Shown one piece after another: positions 37,922-46,692 of a DNA stretch of 64,000 bases. The notes under the pieces were generated by a model, which worked only from the letters and a program-made list of their open reading frames with translations, made no database searches and was not told where the DNA came from. Source of the DNA: an uncultured Litoreibacter sp. (lineage in GTDB: Bacteria > Pseudomonadota > Alphaproteobacteria > Rhodobacterales > Rhodobacteraceae); assembly GCA_947493265.1 (NCBI GenBank), contig CANLQL010000002.1:682001-746000 (forward strand), in the 5' to 3' direction. Position 1 is the first letter of the stretch. Each line of letters opens with the position of its first letter. Both the position numbers and the translations under genes were made by a program.

Positions 37922-39218
37922 TCTAACAAGCACATTTATTGGCATCAAAAGTCCCAACCCGTTCTGGCTGGCTTCGGCACCGCCTACAGACAAGGAATAC
38001 AACGTTCGCCGCGCCTTTGAGGCAGGTTGGGGCGGTGTGGTCTGGAAAACGCTTGGCGCAGAAGGCCCGCCGGTGGTCAATGTCAACGGACCGCGCTACG
38101 GCGCGATCTACGGCGCTGATCGGCGGTTGCTGGGACTGAATAATATTGAATTGATCACCGACCGGCCCTTGCAGACGAATTTACGGGAGATCAAAGCTGT
38201 CAAACGGGACTATCCGGATCGTGCGATGGTTGTCTCCCTGATGGTGCCTTGCGAGGAAGACGCATGGAAGGCGATCTTGCCTGTGGTTGAGGAAACCGGC
38301 GCAGACGGGATTGAGCTGAACTTTGGCTGCCCGCATGGCATGTCAGAACGCGGCATGGGCGCTGCGGTGGGCCAAGTGCCGGAATATATCGAAATGGTGA
38401 CCCGCTGGTGCAAACAGACCACGCGTATGCCAGTGATTGTGAAACTGACACCCAATATTACGGATGTACGCAAACCCGCAGAAGCGGCCAAACGCGGCGG
38501 GGCAGATGCCGTGTCGTTGATCAATACGATCAACTCGATCACGTCCGTTAACCTCGATACGATGTCGCCGGAACCATCGATTGACGGCAAGGGCTCGCAT
38601 GGGGGCTATTGTGGCCCGGCTGTGAAACCCATCGCAATGTCGATGGTTTCCGAGATCGCGCGCAACCCGGAAACACATGGCTTGCCCATCTCAGGCATTG
38701 GCGGCGTGACGACGTGGCGCGATGCGGCGGAGTTTATTTCACTGGGGTGCGGCAATGTGCAAGTTTGCACCGCCGTGATGACCTACGGTTTCAAGATCGT
38801 GTCTGAGATGGTCTCAGGGCTCTCAGATTGGATGGACGAAAAGGGATATAGTTCGGTCGACGAGGTCGTCGGACGCGCGATTCCAAATGTCACGGATTGG
38901 CAATATCTGAACCTCAACTATGTTGCCAAGGCGAAGATTTCACAGGCTGATTGCATCAAATGTGGGCGCTGCTATGCCGCTTGTGAGGATACATCGCATC
39001 AGGCAATTTCAATGTCAGAAGATCGCACGTTTGAAGTGATCGACGCGGAATGCGTGGCCTGCAATCTTTGTGTGAATGTCTGCCCCGTCGAGGGATGCAT
39101 CACGATGGAGCCGATGGCCACGGGTGAAACTGATCCGCGTACGGGCAAACCTGTCGAACCTGACTACGCAAACTGGACAACGCATCCCAACAATCCCGGT
39201 GCGGTTGCGGCCGAATGA
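37914..39218 (+). CDS. preA: NAD-dependent dihydropyrimidine dehydrogenase subunit PreA
   Basis: NPFWLASAPPTDKEYNVRRAFEAGWGGVVWKTLG; C-terminal 2x[4Fe-4S] CIKCGRCYAACE and CVACNLCVNVCPVEGC. Confidence 0.95.
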   Translation: MADLTSTFIGIKSPNPFWLASAPPTDKEYNVRRAFEAGWGGVVWKTLGAEGPPVVNVNGPRYGAIYGADRRLLGLNNIELITDRPLQTNLREIKAVKRDYPDRAMVVSLMVPCEEDAWKAILPVVEETGADGIELNFGCPHGMSERGMGAAVGQVPEYIEMVTRWCKQTTRMPVIVKLTPNITDVRKPAEAAKRGGADAVSLINTINSITSVNLDTMSPEPSIDGKGSHGGYCGPAVKPIAMSMVSEIARNPETHGLPISGIGGVTTWRDAAEFISLGCGNVQVCTAVMTYGFKIVSEMVSGLSDWMDEKGYSSVDEVVGRAIPNVTDWQYLNLNYVAKAKISQADCIKCGRCYAACEDTSHQAISMSEDRTFEVIDAECVACNLCVNVCPVEGCITMEPMATGETDPRTGKPVEPDYANWTTHPNNPGAVAAE

Positions 39219-39733
39219 AACTGGCACTTGCGCTGGGGCTTGCACTTTGCGGCCCGGTTCATGCCGCTGTTGACGGCTGTTTGCTTGGCACGTGGGAGTT
39301 GCCCAACCCGGACGTGACGCAAGTGCTGAAGAACAGGCTTGGATCGGTGGACCTGGAAAAAGCGCAGCTTTTCGCAGTGGCGACGGTTGGGCCTGATGGG
39401 GCGCTAACTGGAACCGTCAGCGACGGGCATGCGACGTTTCGTCAAAGCGGTGCAACCTTTGAGGCGTTCGTCTCCGGGCGGTTTGAACTGATCATTTCGA
39501 CCAAGAACGGCGAACTGACCTCCGAGATTATCGATGCGAAAACCAAAGGCCGTGTGCATCTGGTTATTCCAAACGCCGAAAACCCGGTATTGCAGGAAAT
39601 GAATGCGGGGATGGAGGCGATCACGGAACGTGTTCACGTGCATAAATATACCTGCACGCGTGACAAGGTTGTCCTGGAAAACCTGTCTGGGACAGCCTCG
39701 CCGTTTGACGTGTGGGTTCGTCAGAAGCCTTAA
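39215..39733 (+). CDS. Predicted secreted protein of unknown function
   Basis: 172 aa, signal peptide MKLALALGLALCGPVHAAVDGC; 4-bp overlap with preA. Confidence 0.75.
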   Translation: MKLALALGLALCGPVHAAVDGCLLGTWELPNPDVTQVLKNRLGSVDLEKAQLFAVATVGPDGALTGTVSDGHATFRQSGATFEAFVSGRFELIISTKNGELTSEIIDAKTKGRVHLVIPNAENPVLQEMNAGMEAITERVHVHKYTCTRDKVVLENLSGTASPFDVWVRQKP

Positions 39734-39826
39734 AATCCGGCGCAAATTTGCGAAGAATTAACCTCGTTGGTGTTTGGTCTTCTGAACGGGCAGCGTTACG
39801 GCGTTGCGAAAATTGAAGCCTTAGCG

Positions 39827-40579
39827 ATGCAACCCCAGTCAGATATCCATCAAACAACGCCGACTTATTATGAACCAGCGTCCCCGCAGGAAGCGTTGGA
39901 TCAGCACAAATTACGTGTTCTGATTGATGAACTTGCGCAGACGCGTGGCCTGACAATTCAGATGTCGCTGCGTGCTACGATGATTGTCGCGACAGAAGAC
40001 GAAGATGCGCGGAAAGCCGCGGCGGAAGAGTTTCTGGAAATGGCGGCGCAGTTTGATCGGATACTGGAAATGGTGTTCGGGTCATCGCCGATTGATGGCA
40101 TCCCGTTGGAACGGCTCAGCTGGCTTCGCCGGATCGCGGCCAAAAACAACAGTCGCGAAGCGCGAATGCGTGATGTTCAGGGGGCAGTGGGGTCACTGTC
40201 TCAACGCTTGTCGGGGGGCGAGTCGCCCAGTTATGACCAAGTTCGCCATTTCTACGTCGACAATTTTCCAGTCGTACGGGACGATATGACGGCGATTATC
40301 TGGGACCTTTGGGCCGATCTTGACGCGCAACGTGATGACGCGGTGCAGGGCATGAAAACCTTGTCTGAAACGCTGAGTTCGACATTGGGTGATATCAAGC
40401 GCATCTCGATGACCGTGCGGATGATTTCGTTGAACGCGGCTGTTTTGGCGTCGCGTGCCGGGGAAAAGGGTGCAGGCTTTAGTGTCATTGCAACCGAAGT
40501 GCGCAGCCTTGCGGAGAAAATACAATCCTCCGCCAATCGGGCCAATAACGTCCTGAAAGAAATGGATTTTCGTCGCTGA
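39827..40579 (+). CDS. Short soluble methyl-accepting chemotaxis-like signalling protein
   Basis: C-terminal MISLNAAVLASRAGEKGAGFSVIATEVRSLAEKI matches the MCP hairpin-tip consensus; no TM segment; start trimmed from 39767. Confidence 0.78.
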   Translation: MQPQSDIHQTTPTYYEPASPQEALDQHKLRVLIDELAQTRGLTIQMSLRATMIVATEDEDARKAAAEEFLEMAAQFDRILEMVFGSSPIDGIPLERLSWLRRIAAKNNSREARMRDVQGAVGSLSQRLSGGESPSYDQVRHFYVDNFPVVRDDMTAIIWDLWADLDAQRDDAVQGMKTLSETLSSTLGDIKRISMTVRMISLNAAVLASRAGEKGAGFSVIATEVRSLAEKIQSSANRANNVLKEMDFRR

Positions 40580-40586
40580 ATGGCGT

Positions 40587-41216
40587 TTATTCTGAGGGTG
40601 GCGTCAGGGTTCTGGTAAACAGCGTTTCAAGGTAGGCAGCCGCGTCGTCAAACGGGTCTTTGTCCCCGAGGACTGCCCGGATCTGCACATCGAAATCTGC
40701 GTAATGCTGGGTCAGCGACCAAATCGAAAAGATAAGATGGTGCGGATTGACCGGGGCAAGCTGCCCGCTGTCGCACCAAGCCTGAATGATCGCGGCTTTT
40801 TCGTCGACAAGGTCTTTCAACTCTCCCTGCAGGCCATCGATCATTCGCGGCGCGCCCTGCACGATTTCATTCGCGAACAAACGGCTTTCGCGGGGAAATT
40901 CACGGCTCATCTGAAGCTTGCGCTGCACATAGGCGAGGATTTCAGCCAGTGGGTTACCGTCCGCGTTCATTTCGCGCAGTGGATCAAGCCATGTGGTCAT
41001 AAGATCGGAGAGAAGATCGATATGGATCGCCTCTTTCGAGGAGAAATAATACAGCAGATTTGGCTTGGACAGCCCAGCCTCAGCGGCAATCTGGTCCAGC
41101 GTTGCACCGCGAAACCCGTGGTTTGAAAACACTTCCAACGCCGCTGTACGGATCAGATCGGTGTTCTTTTTCTGGATGCGCGTTTGGGGTTTCATCGGCG
41201 CGGGTGGTTGGTTCAT
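40587..41216 (-). CDS. rutR: TetR family regulator, RutR-like
   Basis: RTAALEVFSNHGFRGATLDQIAAEAGLSKPNLLYYFSSKEAIH; RutR-type C-terminal domain; located in the pyrimidine locus. Confidence 0.85.
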   Translation of the reverse strand: MNQPPAPMKPQTRIQKKNTDLIRTAALEVFSNHGFRGATLDQIAAEAGLSKPNLLYYFSSKEAIHIDLLSDLMTTWLDPLREMNADGNPLAEILAYVQRKLQMSREFPRESRLFANEIVQGAPRMIDGLQGELKDLVDEKAAIIQAWCDSGQLAPVNPHHLIFSIWSLTQHYADFDVQIRAVLGDKDPFDDAAAYLETLFTRTLTPPSE

Positions 41217-41320
41217 TTTCGTACGGTCCGGTGATTGCTCAATTTGTGTTCAATTGGCGTGTAAATATGCGGTTTGACGGTCGAATTCCTTGACTGGCTT
41301 ACCTGCTCTGCTAGCGTAGC

Positions 41321-41338
41321 TTTGACCAGCCGGTCAAA
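41321..41338. promoter_or_regulatory. RutR-like operator upstream of amidohydrolase gene
   Basis: TTTGACC-AGCC-GGTCAAA; core TTGACCAGCCGGTCAA matches TTGACCANNTGGTCAA with one mismatch; lies in the rutR/hydrolase divergent promoter. Confidence 0.72.
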
Positions 41339-41365
41339 AATCATCAGAGCGGAGATGGGGGTTTC

Positions 41366-42643
41366 ATGTCAAACCAAAATAGCAGTTCTGGAAAGAATGC
41401 ACCTGGTGAGAATCTGAAAATTGACGGAGCCCGGCTTTGGGACAGCCTGATGGAAATGGCCAAGATCGGACCGGGTATTGCAGGAGGCAACAACCGCCAG
41501 ACACTGACGGACGAAGACGGGGAAGGCCGGGCGCTGTTTGCAAGCTGGTGCAAGGCCGCTGGCTGCACGATGGGGCTTGATCAAATGGGTAATATGTTTG
41601 CCCATCGCCCCGGCACGGACCCCGACGCCCTGCCGGTCTATGTCGGCTCGCATCTGGATACCCAACCAACCGGCGGCAAGTATGATGGCGTGTTGGGCGT
41701 GCTTGGCGGGCTAGAGATTATTCGCAGCCTCAACGATCTGGGGATCAAGACAAAGCATCCGATCGTGGTGACGAATTTCACCAATGAGGAAGGGACGCGC
41801 TATGCCCCGGCGATGCTGTCATCGGGCGTGTTTGCGGGCATTCACACGCAAGACTGGGCCTATGGGCGCGAAGACGCAGATGGCAAAGCCTTCGGTGACG
41901 AATTGAAGCGAATTGGCTGGCGCGGGGACGAAGAAACCGGTGCCCGTAAGATGCATGCGTTTTTTGAGTTGCATATCGAACAAGGCCCTATCCTTGAGGC
42001 CGAAAATTGCGACATTGGCGTCGTGACGCATGGACAGGGGCTTAGCTGGACGCAGGTAACGATCACCGGCAAAGACAGTCACACAGGCTCCACACCGATG
42101 CCGATGCGTAAGGATGCGGGGCTTGGGATGGCACGGGTTCTTGAGCTGGTGAACGAGATTGCGCTGAGCCATGCACCGCATGCAGTTGGGGCTGCGGGCC
42201 ATATCGATGCGTATCCGAACTCGCGCAATGTGATTCCGGGCAAAACAGTTTTTACGATTGATTTCCGGTCCCCGGATCTCAGCGTCATTGAAGATATGGA
42301 AGCCCGGCTGAAGGCCGGGGCCAAGACGATTTGTGACGATATGGGGCTAGACGTTGAATTTGAAAAAGTCGGCGGGTTTGATCCGGTCACCTTTGACGAA
42401 GGCTGCGTCAGTGCCGTGCGCACGGCCGCGCAACGCTTGGGCTTGTCGCATATGGATTTGATCTCTGGTGCCGGTCATGACGCGTGCTGGATCAACCGGG
42501 TTGCCCCGACGGCGATGGTGATGTGTCCGTGCGTCGATGGGCTCAGCCATAATGAAGCCGAAGAAATTAGCCCGGCATGGGCCGAAGCAGGCGCAAATGT
42601 CCTGTTCCATGCCGTTGTCGAAACAGCGGAGATTGTGGCTTGA
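41366..42643 (+). CDS. Zn-dependent M20-type hydrolase, N-carbamoyl-beta-alanine amidohydrolase-like
   Basis: GSHLDTQPTGGKYDGVLGVLGGLEIIRSL; NEEGTRYAPAMLSSGVFAG; SGAGHDACWINRVAPTAMVMCPCVDGLSHNEAEE. Confidence 0.92.
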   Translation: MSNQNSSSGKNAPGENLKIDGARLWDSLMEMAKIGPGIAGGNNRQTLTDEDGEGRALFASWCKAAGCTMGLDQMGNMFAHRPGTDPDALPVYVGSHLDTQPTGGKYDGVLGVLGGLEIIRSLNDLGIKTKHPIVVTNFTNEEGTRYAPAMLSSGVFAGIHTQDWAYGREDADGKAFGDELKRIGWRGDEETGARKMHAFFELHIEQGPILEAENCDIGVVTHGQGLSWTQVTITGKDSHTGSTPMPMRKDAGLGMARVLELVNEIALSHAPHAVGAAGHIDAYPNSRNVIPGKTVFTIDFRSPDLSVIEDMEARLKAGAKTICDDMGLDVEFEKVGGFDPVTFDEGCVSAVRTAAQRLGLSHMDLISGAGHDACWINRVAPTAMVMCPCVDGLSHNEAEEISPAWAEAGANVLFHAVVETAEIVA

Positions 42644-42870
42644 GCGCCGAGAAAAACCTGAGCTTTGTCTATGCGATCCTTCTGGCCACGATCGGCGTCG
42701 GTGCGGCGTTCATCGCGGTTTTTCCAATGGGTCTAAATTTCGCCGGTGATGGGACGCTGTCCAGCTTGGGATCGAACATCTTCGCGGCGATCCTGACTTG
42801 CAGCGGGGCAGGTTTTGCGCTGGGCGTGGTGCTGGAGATTTTGCTGCGGCGCAACTCGGGCTCTGAATAG
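42640..42870 (+). CDS. Small two-TM membrane protein of unknown function
   Basis: TTG start overlapping the upstream TGA; LSAEKNLSFVYAILLATIGVGAAFIAVFPMGLNFAGDGTLSSLGSNIFAAILTCSGAGFALGVVLEILLRRN. Confidence 0.65.
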   Translation: MSAEKNLSFVYAILLATIGVGAAFIAVFPMGLNFAGDGTLSSLGSNIFAAILTCSGAGFALGVVLEILLRRNSGSE

Positions 42871-42903
42871 GTTCAAAAAGAATAATATGTGGGAGACATC
42901 TCA

Positions 42904-44367
42904 ATGACTAAAGTCATCAAGGGCGGCACGGTCGTCACGGCGGACCGGCAATATGCAGCGGATGTGCTGATCGAGGGTGAAAAGATCCTTGAGATCGGGC
43001 CTGACCTCAAAGGTGATGACGTTATTGATGCGGAAGGCGCCTATGTGATCCCCGGCGGGATTGATCCTCATACCCATCTTGAGATGCCATTTATGGGGAC
43101 CACCGCCGCGGAAACGTTTGAATCGGGGACGTTTGCAGCTGCGGCGGGTGGAACCACGATGCTGGTTGATTTTTGCCTGCCCGGCGAAGATGGAAGCCTG
43201 CTGAACGCGATTGACGCGTGGGACAAGAAATCGAAGGACCAGATTTGCTGCGATATCTCGTATCATATGGCGATCACCGGCTGGAATGAGAATATTTTCA
43301 ATGAGATGGCCGACGTTGTTAGCAAACGCGGGATCAACACATTCAAGCATTTTATGGCCTATAAAGGCGCGTTGATGATCGAAGATGACGAGATGTACGC
43401 GTCGTTCAAACGCTGTGCAGAACTTGGTGCCATGCCGTTGGTTCATGCTGAAAATGGCGACATCGTTCAGGAATTGCAGCAGAAATATTTCGCTGAAGGG
43501 ATCACTGGCCCGGAAGGGCATGCCTATTCGCGGCCACCTGAGGTGGAAGGCGAGGCCGCGAACCGGGCGATCATGATTGCGGACGCTGCTGGCACGCCGC
43601 TTTACATCGTGCATGTGTCTTGCGAGCAGGCGCATGAGGCTATTCGGCGCGCGCGGCAGAAAGGAATGCGGGTCTATGGAGAGCCGTTGATCCAGCACCT
43701 GACGTTGGACGAGTCCGAGTATTTCAACAAGGATTGGCAATATGCAGCGCGTCGTGTGATGAGCCCGCCTTTCCGTTCAAAAGATCATCAAGACGGGCTT
43801 TGGGCAGGGCTTGCAGCAGGGTCTTTGCAAGTGGTGGCCACAGATCATGCGGCGTTCACTGACAAGCAAAAACAGATGGGACTGGACAACTTCGCGATGA
43901 TCCCAAATGGGACCGGCGGCCTGGAAGAACGCATGGCGATGCTGTGGACGCGCGGGGTCGAAACCGGGCGTTTGACACCCGAGGAATTTGTCGCGGTTAC
44001 CTCCAGCAACATCGCCAGGATTTTGAACATCTACCCGCAAAAAGGCGCATTAGTGCCGGGGGCGGATGCGGATGTGGTTGTTTGGGATCCGAAAATTCAC
44101 CGCACTGTCACGGTTGCGTCGCAGAAATCTATCATTGATTACAATGTGTTCGAAGGGATGGAGCTGAAAGCGCAGGCACGATATACCTTGTCGCGAGGCG
44201 ATGTTGTGTGGGCGTATGGCCAAAACAGCCAGCCGCAACCCGGTCGCGGTAAGTTCGTGCGCAGACCTGCTTTCGCCAGTGCAAATACTGCGCTGAGCCG
44301 TTGGAAAGCGCTGACAACACCACGTAAGATCGAGCGTGATCCAATGAATATTCCGTCGGGCGTTTAG
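42904..44367 (+). CDS. hydA: Dihydropyrimidinase
   Basis: VIPGGIDPHTHLEMPFMGTTAAETFESGTFAAAAGGTTMLVDF; HFMAYKGALMIEDDEM carboxy-lysine motif; start trimmed from 42889. Confidence 0.95.
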   Translation: MTKVIKGGTVVTADRQYAADVLIEGEKILEIGPDLKGDDVIDAEGAYVIPGGIDPHTHLEMPFMGTTAAETFESGTFAAAAGGTTMLVDFCLPGEDGSLLNAIDAWDKKSKDQICCDISYHMAITGWNENIFNEMADVVSKRGINTFKHFMAYKGALMIEDDEMYASFKRCAELGAMPLVHAENGDIVQELQQKYFAEGITGPEGHAYSRPPEVEGEAANRAIMIADAAGTPLYIVHVSCEQAHEAIRRARQKGMRVYGEPLIQHLTLDESEYFNKDWQYAARRVMSPPFRSKDHQDGLWAGLAAGSLQVVATDHAAFTDKQKQMGLDNFAMIPNGTGGLEERMAMLWTRGVETGRLTPEEFVAVTSSNIARILNIYPQKGALVPGADADVVVWDPKIHRTVTVASQKSIIDYNVFEGMELKAQARYTLSRGDVVWAYGQNSQPQPGRGKFVRRPAFASANTALSRWKALTTPRKIERDPMNIPSGV

Positions 44368-44406
44368 ACGGGTCGGAATGCAAACAGGATCAAGGCTGGG
44401 GGCGAT

Positions 44407-44547
44407 ATGAAAGTAGTATTGATAGGTGCGCTCATCTTGTTGGCGATTGCCGCATGGGTGAACACCAATCCGTTGGCGGATGGCTTGTTCATTTTTGCGT
44501 CTTTCGTTTTGGGCGGTTTGTGGTCCAAGCAGGTGGCAAATGACTAG
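44407..44547 (+). CDS. 46-aa membrane protein
   Basis: ATG at 44407: MKVVLIGALILLAIAAWVNTNPLADGLFIFASFVLGGLWSKQVAND*; not in the supplied ORF track because it is short; intercistronic in the pyrimidine operon. Confidence 0.55.
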   Translation: MKVVLIGALILLAIAAWVNTNPLADGLFIFASFVLGGLWSKQVAND

Positions 44548-44580
44548 ATGGACGATGGCTGTCCCGATGGAGACAGCACA

Positions 44581-45354
44581 GTGAGCGTGATCTCGGCTCA
44601 GAATCTCGACCTCGTGTTTGAGACAGCGGACGGGCCCGTTCACGCCTTGAAAGACATCTCGCTGGAGATTGAAAAAGGCGATTTCGTCAGTTTCATCGGG
44701 CCATCGGGATGCGGCAAGACAACCTTGCTACGTGTAATCGCGGCGCTTGAGACGCCTACGGGTGGGGAAATTACCGTAAACGGGGTCAGTCCGGATGAGG
44801 CGCGCAAAAACCGCGCTTATGGCTATGTATTTCAGGCGGCGGGGCTCTACCCGTGGCGCACGATTTCAGGGAATATCCAGCTTCCTCTTGAAATCATGGG
44901 GTATTCCAAGGCGGAAAAACAAAAACGCGTCGAAAATGTCCTTGGTCTGGTGGAATTGTCTGAATTTGGCGGGAAATTTCCATGGCAGTTGTCTGGCGGG
45001 ATGCAGCAGCGTGCCTCTATTGCCCGTGCGCTGGCATTTGATGCGGATATTCTGTTGATGGACGAGCCATTTGGCGCGTTGGATGAGATCGTGCGCGACA
45101 ATCTGAACGAACAATTGCTCAAACTGTGGGACCGCACCGGCAAGACCATTGGATTTGTCACCCATTCGATCCCAGAAGCGGTTTATCTGTCCACCAAGAT
45201 CGTGGTCATGAGCCCGCGTCCCGGCCGGATATTTGAAGTGATCGACAGCCCTTTGCCGCGGGATCGCCCGCTGGATATTCGCGACACACCCGAATTTATC
45301 GAAGTTGCGCACCGGGTCCGCGAAGGATTGCGGGCAGGGCATATTGATGAGTAG
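44581..45354 (+). CDS. ABC transporter ATP-binding protein (SsuB/TauB/ThiZ type)
   Basis: GPSGCGKTTLLRVIAALE; LSGGMQQRASIARALAFDADILLMDEPFGALDE; GTG start at 44581 preferred over 44548. Confidence 0.9.
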   Translation: MSVISAQNLDLVFETADGPVHALKDISLEIEKGDFVSFIGPSGCGKTTLLRVIAALETPTGGEITVNGVSPDEARKNRAYGYVFQAAGLYPWRTISGNIQLPLEIMGYSKAEKQKRVENVLGLVELSEFGGKFPWQLSGGMQQRASIARALAFDADILLMDEPFGALDEIVRDNLNEQLLKLWDRTGKTIGFVTHSIPEAVYLSTKIVVMSPRPGRIFEVIDSPLPRDRPLDIRDTPEFIEVAHRVREGLRAGHIDE

Positions 45355-45781
45355 CGACCTTCCCATAAGGATGGCGGCCACGGCAGACGCGCCTGCTTGC
45401 GCGAAGATCATCAATGATTGGATCGATCAAACACCGTGGATGGGCCGCGCCGACACACCGGAAGCCATCACGACAGCAATTCGCGAGGGTATCCCGAAAC
45501 GCGATTTCTACGTTATCGGAGACCCGATTGAAGGCTATCTGTCGCTTGACCCAACGATCAATCTGATCGGCGGTTTCTACACATCCAAACCCGGACATGG
45601 TCTGGGCAAGGCGCTTTTGGATCGTGCGAAAGCGGGGCGCGACTATATCCAGCTTTGGACTCATGAGCCGAACACCGGCGCGCGGCGCTTTTATGCCCGC
45701 GAAGGATTTACAGAAGTGGACCGCGATCCAAACCGGTCCGGCGGCGGCATCCCGGAGCTGCGATTGGAATGGCACCGATGA
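45347..45781 (+). CDS. GNAT family N-acetyltransferase
   Basis: IRMAATADAPACAKIINDWIDQTPWM...GLGKALLDRAKAGRDYIQLWTHEPNTGARRFYAREGFTEVDRD; overlaps both neighbouring ABC genes. Confidence 0.88.
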   Translation: MSSDLPIRMAATADAPACAKIINDWIDQTPWMGRADTPEAITTAIREGIPKRDFYVIGDPIEGYLSLDPTINLIGGFYTSKPGHGLGKALLDRAKAGRDYIQLWTHEPNTGARRFYAREGFTEVDRDPNRSGGGIPELRLEWHR

Positions 45782-46692
45782 GAAGCCTGTTGCCTGTCCT
45801 CAGTGTTCTCGCCGTGATTGTTGCGGCCTGGTACCTGGCCTGTGTTCCGATGAATATCAAGGAAACACTAACAGGGCTCGAGCGCGCTGGGGCAGAGATT
45901 TCCGGCGGTACAGCCTCTGAGCGGCGCGACGCAAGTGGAGTCGCTTTGGTGGCGCAAAATACCTTTGCCATAGCAGACACCTGGGCGCAGGAGCGCCCGC
46001 GCTTGCCCGCGCCCCATCAGGTTCTGTCAGAGCTTTGGTCAACAACCGTAGACAAGAAAATCACCTCCAAACGCAGCTTGGTTTTTCACGGATGGATTAC
46101 CTTAAGCGCGACGATGCTGGGTTTTGCAATTGGGACGGGGCTTGGAATTATCCTCGCTGTTTCAATTGTTTACAGCCGTGTCATGGATATGAGCGTGATG
46201 CCTTGGGCGATTGTCAGTCAAACCATTCCGATCATTGCGCTGGCCCCGATGATCATTGTTGTGCTGTATTCGATCGGCATTCAGGGGATCATCCCGAAGG
46301 CGGTGATCTCGGCTTATCTCAGCTTTTTTCCGGTGGTTGTGGGTATGGTGAAAGGGTTGCGCAGCCCTGATCATATGCAGCTTGATTTGCTGCGCACTTA
46401 CAATGCCAACAAATCACAAGGGTTCTGGAAATTGCGGCTTCCGGCCTCAATGCCGTATCTGTTTGCCTCCCTCAAAATCGCAGTGGCCGCGTCTTTGGTG
46501 GGGGCCATTGTGGGTGAGCTTCCAACAGGGGCTGTGCGTGGTCTGGGCGCGCGGATGCTGACGGGCAGCTATTACGGACAGACAGTGCAAATCTGGTCTG
46601 CGCTTTTTGCAGCGGCTATCCTGGCCGCATGTCTCGTTGGTCTTATCGCGTTGATTGAACGGTTGGTCGTCAAACGGATGGGGTTGGGATGA
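45778..46692 (+). CDS. ABC transporter permease (SsuC/TauC type)
   Basis: LSATMLGFAIGTGLGIILAV; RTYNANKSQGFWKLRLPASMPYLFASLKIAVAASLVGAIVGEL EAA loop; start trimmed from 45769. Confidence 0.9.
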   Translation: MRSLLPVLSVLAVIVAAWYLACVPMNIKETLTGLERAGAEISGGTASERRDASGVALVAQNTFAIADTWAQERPRLPAPHQVLSELWSTTVDKKITSKRSLVFHGWITLSATMLGFAIGTGLGIILAVSIVYSRVMDMSVMPWAIVSQTIPIIALAPMIIVVLYSIGIQGIIPKAVISAYLSFFPVVVGMVKGLRSPDHMQLDLLRTYNANKSQGFWKLRLPASMPYLFASLKIAVAASLVGAIVGELPTGAVRGLGARMLTGSYYGQTVQIWSALFAAAILAACLVGLIALIERLVVKRMGLG

